Shown: positions 32,426 through 45,500, numbered from the stretch's first letter. The stretch is DNA of 64,000 bases from Bimuria novae-zelandiae CBS 107.79 (GCA_010015655.1 ML976663.1:885359-949358), one strand, 5' to 3'. A program made the numbers and translations. The notes: generated by a model from the letters alone, not told the origin.

Positions 32426-35400
32426 ATGCGTTTCCTTCCCAAGCTTGTCTTTTTGTTCGCCTCGACTTCCATTGCCAGGGTCTTGAAAGGAAGACAAGAG
32501 ACGCCGTCGCAATGCGGTATTAGCAATTCAGCATGTATCGATGCTGTTGCAAGAGTAGCCGACGAGCTGGCTTTGACCGATTGCCAATCATTCCTGACTG
32601 AAACGAGTGTTTTCGATCCAGTGTAAGATTTATGACCCTGAAATCGACCGCTTACTAAATACCGGTGCAAAGATACGTAACAGCACCTTTGAACCGGGTC
32701 TATGTCACTTCAACCTATCACTTTGAATGTCCTTCTGCGAAGACTTCCTCCGCGCCTGCAACATCTACGACACTTACAGCTAGGCTACCACCCAAGGGCT
32801 TGATCGAAGCACGCCAAGCCCCTGTCACCGTCCTCAAAGGCACTATACCCTCATATGCGCGTGCCTCCGGTGCCTGTGGAAACGCAGAGTACAGCACTGT
32901 GTGTCAATATTGCCTGGATAACGATGTCGCGGTGTATCCCGATTTCACGATGGTTACAGGATATGTAAGTGCAAAAAGTTGTGTCGCAACGATCGTATTG
33001 CTGATTAACACAAGATTCTCACGAGAACCGCTGCCACCACGATAACTGCCAGGGTAACAGGGCCCTGCACCTTGAGAAACGTGACTCCGACACCGACAAG
33101 CTCAACAGGCACTACATCAACTACAGACTCATCATCGACCACGACTACAGGCTCATCCTCTGGAAGCTCATCGTCCGTTTCATCCTCAACATCTTCGGAA
33201 TCATCCTCTTCGACAACGGCCTCGGAAACGTCCTCTTCGATCACGTCTTCGGAAACGGCTTCTTCGACTACTTCATCGGAAACGTCTTCTTCGACCACTT
33301 CTTCAGAATCGTCTTCTTCCTCCACGTCTTCAGAGACAACATCTACTTCAACTACTTCTATTAGCTCCGAGAGTCCGTCGTCGACCACTTCTACCGAGAC
33401 GTCCTCAGAGTCATCATCCTCGTCAACTTCGTCCGTGACTTCTCTTTCTACGACATCCACAGAGTCATCGTCATCGACATCCTCCGTCCCGACGTCCTCT
33501 GAGATTTCTTATTCTTCTTCCTCATCCTCCTCTTCTACAACGTTGGAAACGTCGTTAGAATCTTCTTCCTCCTCCACTTCTACAACTTCGGAAACGTCGT
33601 CAGAATCATCAACCCCGACAACTTCAGATACTTCGACGAGCCTCTCAACCACAACCTCACCTACGTCAACTTCTGAGACGTCCACGAGCAGCACTGATAC
33701 GACATGCAACACAACTTCTTTCACATCGTCCGAGAGTCCTTCTTCTACTTCGTCTTTGACGACGATAACTACCGAGAGCGAGTCTTCCTCGACGCCCAGC
33801 TCTTCTAGTAGCACCAGTAGCGAGTCATCATCTTCGACTACCAGCGGCACCGAGACATCCTCGTCAACCTCTACCACTAGCAGTAGCAGCAGTGAGACAT
33901 CTTCATTATCGTTGACTAGTAGCAGCAGCAGTAGCAGCGAGACGTTTTCATCAACCCCGACAACTAACAGTAGCGAAACATCCTCATCTTCCGAAACCAC
34001 GACCGGCACTGAGACATCCTCGACGTCCTCCTCGGCCACAACTACCAGCGAAACCTCGTCTTCATCATCGTCAGCTACGAGCAGCAGTGGGACGGCATCA
34101 ACCTCATCTACGTCTAGTAGCGAAACGACCATGTCACCATCGTCGACAACCAGTGAGACGTCATCCACCTCGTCTAGCTTTAGTAGCGAAACGACAGCAT
34201 CNNNNNNNNNNNNNNNNNNNNNNNNNNNNNNNNNNNNNNNNNNNNNNNNNNNNNNNNNNNNNNNNNNNNNNNNNNNNNNNNNNNNNNNNNNNNNNNNNNN
34301 NNNNNNNNNNNNNNNNNNNNNNNNNNNNNNNNNNNNNNNNNNNNNNNNNNNNNNNNNNNNNNNNNNNNNNNNNNNNNNNNNNNNNNNNNNNNNNNNNNNN
34401 NNNNNNNNNNNNNNNNNNNNNNNNNNNNNNNNNNNNNNNNNNNNNNNNNNNNNNNNNNNNNNNNNNNNNNNNNNNNNNNNNNNNNNNNNNNNNNNNNNNN
34501 NNNNNNNNNNNNNNNNNNNNNNNNNNNNNNNNNNNNNNNNNNNNNNNNNNNNNNNNNNNNNNNNNNNNNNNNNNNNNNNNNNNNNNNNNNNNNNNNNNNN
34601 NNNNNNNNNNNNNNNNNNNNNNNNNNNNNNNNNNNNNNNNNNNNNNNNNNNNNNNNNNNNNNNNNNNNNNNNNNNNNNNNNNNNNNNNNNNNNNNNNNNN
34701 NNNNNNNNNNNNNNNNNNNNNNNNNNNNNNNNNNNNNNNNNNNNNNNNNNNNNNNNNNNNNNNNNNNNNNNNNNNNNNNNNNNNNNNNNNNNNNNNNNNN
34801 NNNNNNNNNNNNNNNNNNNNNNNNNNNNNNNAGCGAAACGACAGCATCTCCAACTTCAACGAGCAGCGAGACATCATCAACCTCGTCTACGTCCAGCAGT
34901 GAGTCGACGATATCGTCATCTTCTACTGTCAGTGAGACATCATCTAGCTCCACTTCGATCCGCAGCAGTAGCGAAACATCGTCAACGCCTTCATCGAGCA
35001 GCAGCAGCACAGCGTCTTCAAGCTCTACCTCGAGCAGCTCCGACACGTCCACAACCCTTTCCACAACGTCAACGACGTCGCAGTCATCGACCACGAGCTC
35101 AACGACAAGCGCTAGTCCCACGCCAACAACGTGCGGACAGCCAGGCTTCGGGGTGTGCAATGGTAAGCTAACCCCTGTTGGATCAAGACTGGCTAAGGCT
35201 AATAGTAATGCTGTATCTAGGCGAATGCAAAGACCTGCTTTTCGACACGGCCAACTGTGGTGGCTGCGGCATCAACTGCAACGATCAGTCGACGAATCCA
35301 GGGCTGGCTCGGGCCTTCTGCGATAACGGCATTTGCACTCGCGACCCATGCAACGGACAGTGCAATACAACGGCCAGTTGCGGACCCAGCACCATCGATG

Positions 35401-35711
35401 TCAACTGCAGCTGTGCAGAGACTGCTATAGACACCGAAGCTCGGGGCATCTGCTTCAACAAGGTTGCGGATGGCCTCTGTTCAGACGAGACCAGGTTCCC
35501 AAGGTGCAAACGCACGTTTGGGACGGATGGTTGTCCGGAGTTCACAGTGTGCGTGCCGACGGCTTGCTGCGCGGCGGGCTCGACGGAGCCGGATGAGTTT
35601 GGAAGGTGCGTGAGTACTGCGGGATGCGGGAGGACGGGAGGAGGCAGGCTGGGAGAGATGAAGGTGTTTGAGAGGGTTGGGGATAAGATGGTGGAGATGG
35701 GGTTGCTGTGA
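32426..35711 (+). CDS. Secreted Ser/Thr-rich mucin-like protein with Cys-rich C-terminus (gapped)
   Basis: Exons 32426-32622, 32673-32964, 33015-35162 (containing the assembly gap) and 35221-35711. The N-terminus MRFLPKLVFLFASTSIARVLKG is a signal peptide followed by a possible KGR processing site. A Cys-containing N-terminal domain of about 150 residues (QCGISNSACIDAVARVADELALTDC ... GACGNAEYSTVCQYCLDN) precedes several hundred residues of almost pure Ser/Thr with Glu, as in heavily O-mannosylated cell-wall stalks. The C-terminal domain holds many cysteines (ANCGGCGINC, CNGQCNTTASCG, VCVPTACCAAG). No GPI signal is evident; the end is MKVFERVGDKMVEMGLL. It is probably a wall or extracellular matrix/adhesin-like protein. 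The post-gap coding frame differs from the pre-gap frame if 630 N is taken literally, so the true length is unknown. Confidence 0.8.
34202..34831. other. Assembly gap of 630 N inside the Ser/Thr repeat
   Basis: The same 17 bases, agcgaaacgacagcatc, stand on both sides of the N run. That is expected when an assembler fails across a tandem repeat. The pre-gap frame continues in register if the two flanks are overlapped, and is lost if exactly 630 bases are inserted. Confidence 0.95.
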
Positions 35712-36375
35712 GCGACGCACGACAAGCAACAGCGTAGGCGGAATGAAAGGGATACACATGGGGATATTGGCGCAGAGAAGGCCTAGCTTGGGATGCAAGG
35801 CCAGAAGGGCACACGAGGTCAGTGAGGCATCGAAGGTTTGAAACATGCCTTATACTACATGGTGTACGTTTTCGCTTCTTCAACCCAACATGGTCACTCC
35901 CTCAGATACAATTCTAGCACGGAGCCTCTGAGCTTAAAAAGACTTGGAATCTTTCGCCGTCTTACTACCGGTGGTTAGGTTGTGTGTTCTTGCGTCTGTA
36001 GTCGTGTCGCATCATGCAGGCAAGGGATGGCCGATCTGAGGCAGCCAGCGCAAGACGATGCGACGACTACCAGAAGCTACCATAGGTAATGAGCCAAACG
36101 CCGCTGACTCTGCAAACCACGGCTGCCACATGTACCTGTTCGAAGCGCATCGTGTGTGCGTTGGCGCGGGGGGAGAGAAGCGTTCCCCGCCTCGACAACG
36201 GTGGCGCGTTTTGGGTTGCCAGGGCGATGGCTTGAATGTTTACCTCGCTTCAGACGGAACTCGTAGCCCAACCACGTCCCGGTCGCCTTCCTCTATAATG
36301 CGCTGCACCCACCCATAGTTGATAATACCACGCCTCTTGCCTGCCTCGTTCGCCGCACACATTCCCCAGCTCACC
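35712..36375. other. Intergenic region, promoter of the GBD/FH3 gene
   Basis: 664 bp between two plus-strand genes. Overlapping minus-strand open frames at 35285-35883 are shadows of the mucin-like gene's last exon and its 3' flank. Nothing else is seen. Confidence 0.45.
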
Positions 36376-39055
36376 ATGGCGACGCCAGCGCCTGCGGGTC
36401 ACCGCCGCAACAAGTCTTCGGTGCTCAAGTCTATTGTTTTGCCTGGCCACAGGCGCATGCAGTCGGAAGCCACTGCTTTATCAAGCAATTCACACGCCGG
36501 CCAGCCGTACAATCCGCCAGGTCTCCTCAACGGCGCACCGCTTCTGCCGCCTGACCACCCACACAGTCAGCTGCGCGCTGCAGACGGCACGCCCAACATT
36601 CCTACCGACCCGCCGCCATCGCCTCGCAAGTCTCACGACGCCAAACAAGGCCGTCCCAAGGGTCTGCACAAGAAGACGCTGAGCTCCGTGTCACTGCGGT
36701 CGCTGGGTCGGGACAAGGAGAGGGAGAAGTGCAAGGACAGCAAATCGCGGGAGCCGAGCCGGACGCGCAAAGAGGACATGGCTAAAGGCCCCAGCAAGGC
36801 GAAGTCGAAGAGCAACCTGCGGGGGTTCTTCTCCAAGGACAGGCAGACACCAGACGCGCAGGAGACGCGGGACAAGGAGAACACCACACCGCCAGGCACG
36901 TCCGACTCACCTGCGCCCTTGCACACTCCCATCTGGGCCGAGTTCAGCTCGCAGCCGCTGCAGGACATCACCACGACGAGCAAAGTGCCTCTGAACGACC
37001 AGCGGCGGAGCATCGAAAAGGAGATTGCCTTGTACACCCCCAACGACTATTCCCCGTCAAAGGGCCGCAATTTCTTTGGCTATGGCCAGCCTTCACTCCA
37101 GAAGAAAAACCAAGCCAAGGAGCGCCCGAAGTCGTTCCTGGCAGGCGGCAGCACCACATTGCTCGAGACGTTGACCCGTAAGAGGAGCGACGACCGAGTT
37201 CCGCTGGGCGACACCAAAGGCAACGAGGGGAGGCCCAGCACGTCATCCAAGAACCTCACTCCACGTCCGCCGTTGCTTCGAGCTAGTACCGACACTAGCC
37301 GGGAGAGCGTCAGTCCTAAGAAGGCAGCAGACGCAGAGAAGAGGCAGAGTCGCGTCATGGCAGCCGTGGCGGCATTCAACGGCAAGTCGAAGAAGTCCGA
37401 GAGCACTCCAGCGTCGTCGTCTACGAAGCTTGATCCGAAGGTGATTGACGCCGAGTTTGAAGAAGTTTTGGTATGACCACGCCACCTTGAAACAATGCCT
37501 CACTAACACTGTACAGGAGTCGAGACAGATCCCTACCCACCAGCGCGCACAGATGAGAACCCTGAAGCTCCAAGTCAAGGCCGACTTTGTCCGGACACAC
37601 AAGCTAGACACGCCTCAGTCATCTCGCACAGCGTCCGCACAATCCACAACTGCAGGACATCCATCGAGTAAGCCCGCGCCTTCACGACCGTCGAAATCGC
37701 GACAGGCATCTGCGGAAGAAGAGAAGCTGCCCCTCCAGGAGAATAAAACCGACAGCTCCAAGCGCGAACGCCCACGAAGCCGGACCTTTACCTTTAGCAA
37801 AGGTGGCTCTCCTTCAAAGAAGCAAAAGGACGACAAGGACTCATCCAAGACTGCCATGATCCCCAAGTCGCCTTCCACCAGATCGCTGGTATCGAACTCG
37901 TCGCAACGATCAGTCTCCAAGGGCTCCAAGACCGTGTCGCCGGCTGAGTTCATCAACTACCTGAAGCAAACCCCGAAGCCACAGGAAGTGGAAGTGGGCA
38001 AGCTTCACAAGCTTCGTCTGCTGCTACGAAACGAGACTGTCGAATGGGTTCACCTGTTCATCGTTGAAGGCGGTATGGCTGAGCTCGTTGGCCTACTACA
38101 CCGCATTATGGAAGTGGAGTGGAGGGAAGACCACGAGGACACGTTGTTGCATGAGCTATTGCGCTGCCTCAAGGGCTTGTGCACGACGGATACTGCTTTG
38201 AAACAGTTTACGGAAATATCTTCTACCCTGTTTCCGGCGCTGTTGGGTATGTTATTTGATGAGGAACACAAGGGCCCGAGCGAGTTCACTACGAGGGAAC
38301 TCATCATCCAGATCATTTTCGCTCACCTCTCCATGGCACCCGAGTCGGAGCTGCACTCGCGCGCAGCAGAGTTACTGAAGTACCTCAAAGACCCGGTCAA
38401 GGAGAAGGAGACCTCCACAGTACCCTTTGTCCTTCAAATGCACCAGCCTCGCCCGTACCAGGTGTGGTGCAAAGAGATCACCAACGTCACCAAGGAGGTC
38501 TTCTGGATCTTTATCCACCATCTCAACGTCGTCCCCGTTCCATCTTCGTGCGACGAGCCCCCTAAATCATACGCAAAGACTCACTTTCCCGGCCAGCGCG
38601 CCATCGTCCCTGCTGCACCCTACGTCGGCGGTGTAGAATGGGACGCAACCAACTACATCGCCACGCACCTCGACCTCCTCAACGGCATCCTCGCCAGCCT
38701 TCCCACCCGCGAAGTACGCAACACGTTCCGCTCTGAGCTCAAGGTGTCCGGCTTCGAGAAAGTCATGGGCCACCTGCGGACGTGCAATCCCAAGTACTAC
38801 GGCGCCGTGCACGACGCAGTCAAAGTGTGGATCGGCGCAGCGCTGGAAGACGGCTGGGAGGTGCGAGATGTCAGGATGGGTCCGCCAGATGGCAAGCCAG
38901 GCGTTGGCAGCCCCGTAAAGCAAAGCCCTAAGAAGAAGGCGGAGAAGCCGCCGCAGATCCAGGCGCCGAACATGGATCTTGGAGTCAGCCTGGGGCTGGG
39001 GTTCGAGAAGGAGATTTCTGTGGGCGGTATGAAGAAGGACGACGACTGGATTTGA
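36376..39055 (+). CDS. GBD/FH3-domain protein (formin-type N-terminal module, no FH2)
   Basis: Exons 36376-37470 and 37517-39055 (46-nt intron) give 877 residues. The first ~480 residues are basic, Ser/Lys/Pro-rich and disordered, starting MATPAPAGHRRNKSSVLKSI. From about residue 500 comes an armadillo-like module: SPAEFINYLKQTPKPQEVEVGK, KLRLLLRNETVEWVHLFI, LLHELLRCLKGLCTTDTALKQF and RELIIQIIFAHLSM, matching the Rho-GTPase-binding/FH3 region of diaphanous formins. There is no FH1 or FH2 actin-nucleating domain after it; the protein ends in a short tail with MKKDDDWI. Fungal proteins of this kind are known by domain but poorly characterised. It could bind a Rho-type GTPase or compete with the true formin for polarity sites, which is inference. 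The start ATG has a good CACCATGG context. Confidence 0.85.
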
Positions 39056-39760
39056 GCGCGCGATGACATATCTTTAACTTCGATTGAGCATGTGCGGAGT
39101 TGGTTAACCGCACCGTATTGGTAGTCGCGCTTTTGGATCCGTCGAATCCCTTGGATACCACCGCCATCTCTCGACTCCAAACTTGTCTGTCTAACGCACC
39201 ACATCACCATTGGACAACTCTGGCGTTCATCCCCTCCCTCTCCACGGCTTTTGCACGATCGGCGCACGGCAAGGGACACATTCGGATACTTTTTTTTTTT
39301 TTTCCGTCTTCTTTCCTCTTTTTTCATCTCTTTCCTTTCGCATCATCGTCTCCGCGGGGGACTTAATGACACGACTTTGACGACCCGTAATGGCTATGAA
39401 CGCGCACTTTGCATGTTGCCGAGTCTATGAAACGGCGGTTTTTCGCAAGATCTTTTGCGTTTCGATTGCTTTGGATGATGACGTTGGGAAGCGTAGCTGT
39501 GCACATACATTTATATAGGCGTTTGGGGAGTGGATCGGGAAATCTATTCATCGCATCGTTTGTGTGCTGCACTGTTGATTCGATGTGCGGTGTCCGTGAA
39601 GTCTTCTGAATGGTGTCGTAAGGATTCCATCGATCGTGTGTCTAATGCTGTAGAAGTGGGTATCTCCAGTCCAAGTTGCGCCGAATATGCAAACGCCATC
39701 CCATGCACGCCTCCCCTCTCCCTCCTAGCAATACAGGCAAAACCCAGACTTGTTACTCGC
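39056..39760. other. Convergent intergenic region with a poly-T tract
   Basis: It separates the 3' ends of the GBD/FH3 gene and the ETP1-like gene. A run of 14 T at 39290-39303 followed by a pyrimidine-rich stretch is the only notable feature. Confidence 0.5.
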
Positions 39761-41912
39761 TTATTTCTTCCTCCCCTTCCCCTTCCGCCGGCCCTTCTCC
39801 TCCTTCTGCCCCACCTCCACATACCCACTCTGCAGCTCGCTCTCGCCCAACCCGTTAGCCTCATCCCCCTGCATCTCCCTCAACTTCTCCTGCCCACTAA
39901 TAAAGAAACTCAAATCGCGGTTCTGCTCCTCGAGCTCCGCCTTCTGCGCCTCCACCTCCTTCACCTTCGTTTCAGCATCTTCCGCTTTCTTCTCGAGGTG
40001 CTTGATGCGCGCCATGAGGCTCTCATTGATAGTCTGCTCCTCCCTGAACTGCTTCGTCAGCTTGCGGGCTAGGTCCGACGCAGAAGCGGCTTTCTGCGCG
40101 TTGCGCGCGGCATCTTTTTCCAACGCGGCGATGGTGGCGACCGCGTCGGCGTGCTGGGATTGGAGTTTTGCAAAGTCGGCGGAGAGCGCGGCGACGGTGC
40201 GCGAGGCCTCGTCCGCGACCGAGGATGCCTTTGCCGCCTTGTCGGCTGCGCGCTCGACCTGCTCTTCAAAGTAGGCGCGCTGGGATTCGAGCTGGCTGGT
40301 CAGCAGGTAGGCGTACTCCACGCCCATGTTGTCGAGCTTCTCGCGGGGCACCGTGTCGTTGGCGTAGCCCGTCATGCCTGCGTTCTTGAGCCCGCCGGCG
40401 TGCGCCGACGCGGGGAGGTCGACGAGCTTGCCGTCGGCTTTGTTCTGGATGAGGCGGTGCACGTAGCCGTCGCCTGCGTAGTCCCAGACGTGCTGGGAGA
40501 CGACGTCCATGGCGTAGGTGTGGTTTGTCGCTTCGTAGTGGGCGAAGGCGTGCGCGCTGTCGTACCGGCCGCACCCGATGTTGCCGCAAATCAGGCAGAT
40601 CCAGAGGTTCTGTGTGGAGCCGCAGACGGAGCACTCGTTGTCGGGCGCATCGCCGTCTGTGGCGCGGTTGTGCGAGAAGGCGTCGTTTTGCGTGTATCGG
40701 CACACTGGGCAGCCGGAACCGCGCCATTTCTCGAGGCAGGCGCAGTGGAAGACGTGCTGGCATAGGATGGTGAGAAGGCCGGTTGTTTCGTCCATGCGTT
40801 CGAGGCACACGGGACATGTTGGGAGCTCGACGAGGGAGGCTGTAGGGGGCGCAATCGGTTTCGCGGTGAGCGACGGGGTGATGGAGGACGGTTCGACCGG
40901 GGAGGATACGCTCGATGCCGTGGCTTGTGTCGTAGGAGCTGGCGTGAAGGGGTCGTTCGTGAGGTCAGGGTAGGAGGAGGGGTCGCGATTCGACGCGTCG
41001 GATTGGAAGGTGATGGACTTGATGAAGACGACATGGCAGTATTCGGGCTGGAAGATTGTCAGTGTATCGGTGCCTTGCTGGGTACATGCAAATACGTACC
41101 TCCATGCTGTTGAACGGTTTCCCATTCCACTCCTTCCTCCACTCGCGTGCTTTCTTTGCTTCCCAAAACTTCATCAGCACCATGTACTTGTTCGCGCGCG
41201 CCGTCCTGATCAGACGGAAATGGCTGACATGCTCCCGTGTGTGCTCTCCCACAAAGCCCAGGAGGTCCGAAGGCGTCATATACGACGGTACAGCCAGTAT
41301 GCATAGTGTCGTGCAGTCCGCTTCATTGAACGCTGCTCCTGCACCGTCGTCATCGTACAGGCCTGGTGTCTCTTGCCCGTCGCGATATAGATGCACGACA
41401 CCCCAGCCAAGCTCGGTGTCTTTCGGATTCGAAGGTATGAACTTGCCCTTGGTCGCCAATCCACCCGAATTCCCCGCGGGCAGCTTGAGCGATTTGGCGC
41501 GGGGTCGTGTGGCGTCATCACCGCCCTCGGCGGGCTTCATGTCGATGCTCAGGATGGAGATGGCGTCAAACCGCCAGTCCTTGTGTGCAAAACTCCTGGT
41601 CCTCCTGTGAGCCGGGCGCGTCGGCGGTTTGACGAGCGGCACGGGACTGTCGCGGTGCTCGGAGAAGGAAGCGCGCGTGCGATGGCTGTACCGGCGCGGA
41701 TTTGGCGGACGTAGGGCTTCGCTGCTCGAGGCGCAGGGCTTCAAGACACTGCTGTAGCTTCGCTGGGGAGGTGCAAGCGCGGCCCACGAGCTCGAACTAT
41801 GTGCAGGGAGCTCGGAGAAGATGTCGGCGCTCGGCGGCGGCGTGTATGTTGTCTGTGGTGACGAGCGTGAGGGGTACAGCTCAAAGCCAAGGTGGAAAAA
41901 ATAGGCCGGCAT
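39761..41912 (-). CDS. ETP1: BRAP2/Etp1-type RING and UBP zinc-finger ubiquitin ligase
   Basis: Exons 41912-41100 and 41047-39761 (52-nt intron) give 699 residues. Domain order is that of BRAP2/IMP and yeast Etp1: a BRAP2-type RRM-like region (TLCILAVPSYMTPSDLLGFVG, then YMVLMKFWEAKKAREWRKEW, continuing after the intron with EYCHVVFIKSI), a C3H2C3-type RING (CPVCLERMDETTG, CQHVFHCACLEKW, CPVCRYTQ), a UBP-type zinc finger (CSVCGSTQNLWICLICGNIGC, HAFAHYEATNHTYAMD), a long coiled coil and a basic RRKGKGRKK tail. Mammalian BRAP2 binds nuclear localisation signals and damps Ras/MAPK scaffolding; yeast Etp1 affects ethanol tolerance and transporter turnover. The role here is by homology. It starts 41.9 kb on the minus strand, immediately downstream of CDC4 in the same direction. 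Confidence 0.92.
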
Positions 41913-42539
41913 CAGGAGCGAGTGCCGCCGTCAAGCATAGTGTGTGAGTGCGCGTGTGGTGGCCGTTACAGTGTTGTGGTGAGCTCTGAAGCTTGGTGGC
42001 GTGTTGCGGCGGGGTCAACTCACGTACTGATGAATGTGAATGTTTGAAACAGTTTTCGTTCCCAAGACTACTGTAGTTACACCGTAGACCGGGAACAATG
42101 GACATGATCGATAGCTGGCAGCCATTGCTCCAGTCTTGACCGCACGCAGTATTCCAGGACGATGCAACGATTGAAGAAAAGCTATGTATTTTTGTCTACG
42201 CGTCATCGAGACCCATTACATACTATAAACCCGTCCTAGGACGTCAAACTGCGCCCCTTCAAACAAATGCAATCCCTAACGCCGTATGTATGCATCGTCA
42301 TTACCATACAACACCGTATCATGTCCACATGCCATGGAACACGTCCGAAATACAGATCCCATGCTAGAAATCGAAGGGTATTGATAGCTGCCCACCTAGG
42401 TAGACCCGGAGAATACAAAATGTTGAAACCGCAAGCTGAAGATGCTTGCGAAAGCATAACACAGAAGCGCAAGGGGTATTTGTTTTTGAAACATGTCCGG
42501 AATATGCAGTCGTGACAATCAAATCATAAGTCGGAGACC
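41913..42539. other. Intergenic region between two minus-strand genes
   Basis: Contains the 3' flank of CDC4 and the upstream region of the ETP1-like gene. No supported gene; short open frames lack any features. Confidence 0.4.
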
Positions 42540-45500
42540 CTAAACGAGCTCTGCGTCGATAAAGTCATCCATGTCCTCGGTTTCGTGGCCCTTGGAGTTG
42601 ACCACAATGCGCCGTCCTCGTTGGTCGAGAGGTACGCCGTCGCGTAATGCACCAAAGTCTAGGACCTGCAACATCGTCAGCTTCCGTCTCAATACACGAC
42701 CTCGGAACCAAAGTCAGTGCCATCGCGCCGGGACTTACCTCAATGTACGTCATACTATTCCGTTGCACCGCTGCGACGCAGCGTCGCTCGTTGAATTTGA
42801 CTTGCCAGACCCCACTAAGATCTGTCAACAGATCCTTCACGAATTCACCCGTCTTAACATTCCACATCTTCAGCGTCTTGTCTGACCCAGAGATGACCTT
42901 TTGTCCATCGTGTTGGAAGCATGTAATAGCTCCAGTGTGAGCGCAAAGCCTGCTCTTGCACTGTCCATTCTCAGGATCCCAAATGCGAAGTGTTGAATCA
43001 GCCGCAGCCGAGACAAGTCGCTCGTGGCTCAAGTCCAGAAGCCCGACCAGCGATGTATGTCCTTCGAGGGTGAAGAGGCACGCCCCAGTATCGAGTGACC
43101 ATACTTTCACCATGTTGTCCATCGAACCACTAATGCAGCGGTTGCGCTCCGTATCCAGAACAACGCTGTAGACCTTCTGAGAGTGGCCTTGAAGCCGGTG
43201 TACTACCTCGCCTGTCGAAATTTTCCATACACGGACCGTGCAATCATAACTTCCACTAACAAGCGTGTCGCCATGCGCAGCAATGGCTCGAACCGAATGG
43301 TGGTGCCCAGTGAGAGCACGGATGAAGTAAGGGTTGTCGTGATCATTTGCGGGGGGCCCGGTTTGGATAATGCTCTTATCACCCGGCTTCGGTAGCTTCC
43401 ACACCCTCAACGAAGAGTCTCGGGAACCAGTGATGATCAGCTCTTCTTTGGGCATCATAATCGGTTGTCCATCACAATCCTCGTCGATCTTTGTGGGCTT
43501 GAGGATTACGAGGCATCGCACAGTCGAAGTATGACCTTGAAACACCTGCGTGCATTTTCCCTTCTCGATATCCCAGACGCGGACAGATCGATCTGTCGAT
43601 CCCGACACTAGAGTGTTTCCCTCATATTGCAACGCCCACACACCTCCTTCATGCCCTTCCAAGCGAGTACGCAATGCACCTGTTTTGGTGTCGTAAACAT
43701 TGATGTTCGTGTCGTCGCTACCCGTTAGGATCTTATCGGTATCAAACTGAAGGCAAGTTACGACGTGGCGTTGGTGAGCACGGAACGCAATGTGTTTCGG
43801 TTTCGTCTCCACGTCCATCCAACTCTTACGAATAAGGTGGTGTCGCTGGTATAATGATTTGTATAGATGCATTTTGCTCAAGCTGTGCAGACCGACGCCG
43901 GGATTTGGGAGAACAAGTCTTGCTCGCAGCGCACACTCGAACGGTCCTTGCTTTTGAAGATCGAAGTGATGCTCTTTCGCGGTCGCAGGGTTCTTCTTCG
44001 AGGCCCGGTGTTTCTTATTGCTCGTCTGCTTGGCAGGAGGCGGCTTCCTTTTTGATCGGCTAGAACTTGCCCTTGTCACCGCGCCCTCGGGTTCAGAAGA
44101 CTCGGGCATGGATACGTCGGATGGAAGGTGACGCCCGGGAGGGTTAGCGCCACGCAGGTCCCGCTCGTAGCTTTCGCGAGTTTCAGGGTATTGCCAACCC
44201 CATCCCTCGTTAATTGCCCGCTCCAACTCATTATCCGGCAAATTGTAGCCGTCCTTATCTAGAAGAGACTTCCAAGCTAGTTCGTTGGTGTCGACCAGCT
44301 CCCGCCATTTCCGTGAGACCTGAGCCGCGTTGCACATGCTCTTGACGTCAAGGAAGTTGATGATGTGAAGTCCGAGTTCCGTAGGCAGCAAGGTAATAAA
44401 ATCGCATTTCAGGGCGGGGTTGACAACGTCAGCCACAAAGTGAAGAGTCGGTTTCGTGCATCTCCGGAGAAGTTGATACATGACATAGGTTTTCATCTTC
44501 TCCGGGAGGGCGTCAAAGGAGTCCAGCATGTTCGGAACGTCCATGAGGCTAGGTGTCGGCAGTTGAGGGTTTGAACTGACGTGGCTAGCATCGGGAAGCT
44601 CGATCCTCCGCGATCTAGGTGACATGAGCTGCAGCGATGTCGTATCGGTTTCTCCCAGAGTAGTTTGAGAAATGTCTAGGCTGGAAACATCGTTGGAGTC
44701 ATCTTCACCACCTTCTGGTGCGAAAGAATTCCCTAGCGGAGGTTGTTGCGCAAGATTGGCAGCCGCAGTAATGGGCGATAGGCTCGGGCTCGGCAAGCTG
44801 GCATCCTGCGCCACCAGTGTGTTCAAGGGGGTTGGCCGACCTGCCTGGGCATATGGAGACTCATTGGCAGCAAAAGGACCTACAGGTTCCAAGTCAGTGT
44901 CTGCAATTGGCGGTGTAGCAGCGATTCCAGGACCATCCACAACTGAGGTTGGGAAGGCACGCGCATCAGATACATCGTTCCGGTCGTCCAACGCAACATC
45001 TTTATCATCTTCGGGAACAGAGAATGACTCCTGGAGGTGGGAGGAAGGAGATCCTGTCTGGCGGCGCCACTGCTGCGCAGAGGACCTCAACGCTGCACGC
45101 CTTGAGCCGAAGGCTGGCTTGGGCACTTTGAAGGAGCTAGACGCCCTCGCGTCCATTTCTGGAGTCGTGGGCGCTGTCTCTTCGGTTTCATCTGGTGTGA
45201 GGTTGGAGCTTAGCTGCGCCGGGTCTCTGCCCTTGTAGTCGTTGATCGAGGTGCGTGGCTTTTTGCTGTGACGCCTCTTAGGATGATAGAGAAGCTCAAC
45301 AGCTTCCGTAATCATAGATGGCGGAGGGCTTGAGGATCGCTTCCTGCGTCCAGATACCGAGCGTCCTTCCATGTGCGGCACAGGAACAGGGTTCGATCGT
45401 ACGGCACGGGTGGGCGTAGCAAAAGTTGGTCGGCCTTTGAAGGTTTCTATCGTCTGAAGTCTACCGTTGTTGTTTGTGATGTATCCATGAAGGGTCTTAT

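Noticed and set aside
33005..34168. Acidic Val/Asp/Glu-rich minus-strand proteins
   Set aside because: They are the antisense of Ser/Thr codon repeats in the mucin-like gene, a typical artefact.
39290..39303. Poly-T tract as a transposon or processed-pseudogene signature
   Set aside because: No target duplication or retrocopy lies next to it; it is a simple homopolymer in a convergent 3' region.
42565..42738. Arg-rich C-terminus for Cdc4
   Set aside because: It results from reading through the final intron; splicing gives a conserved-looking acidic tail and a proper stop at 42540.
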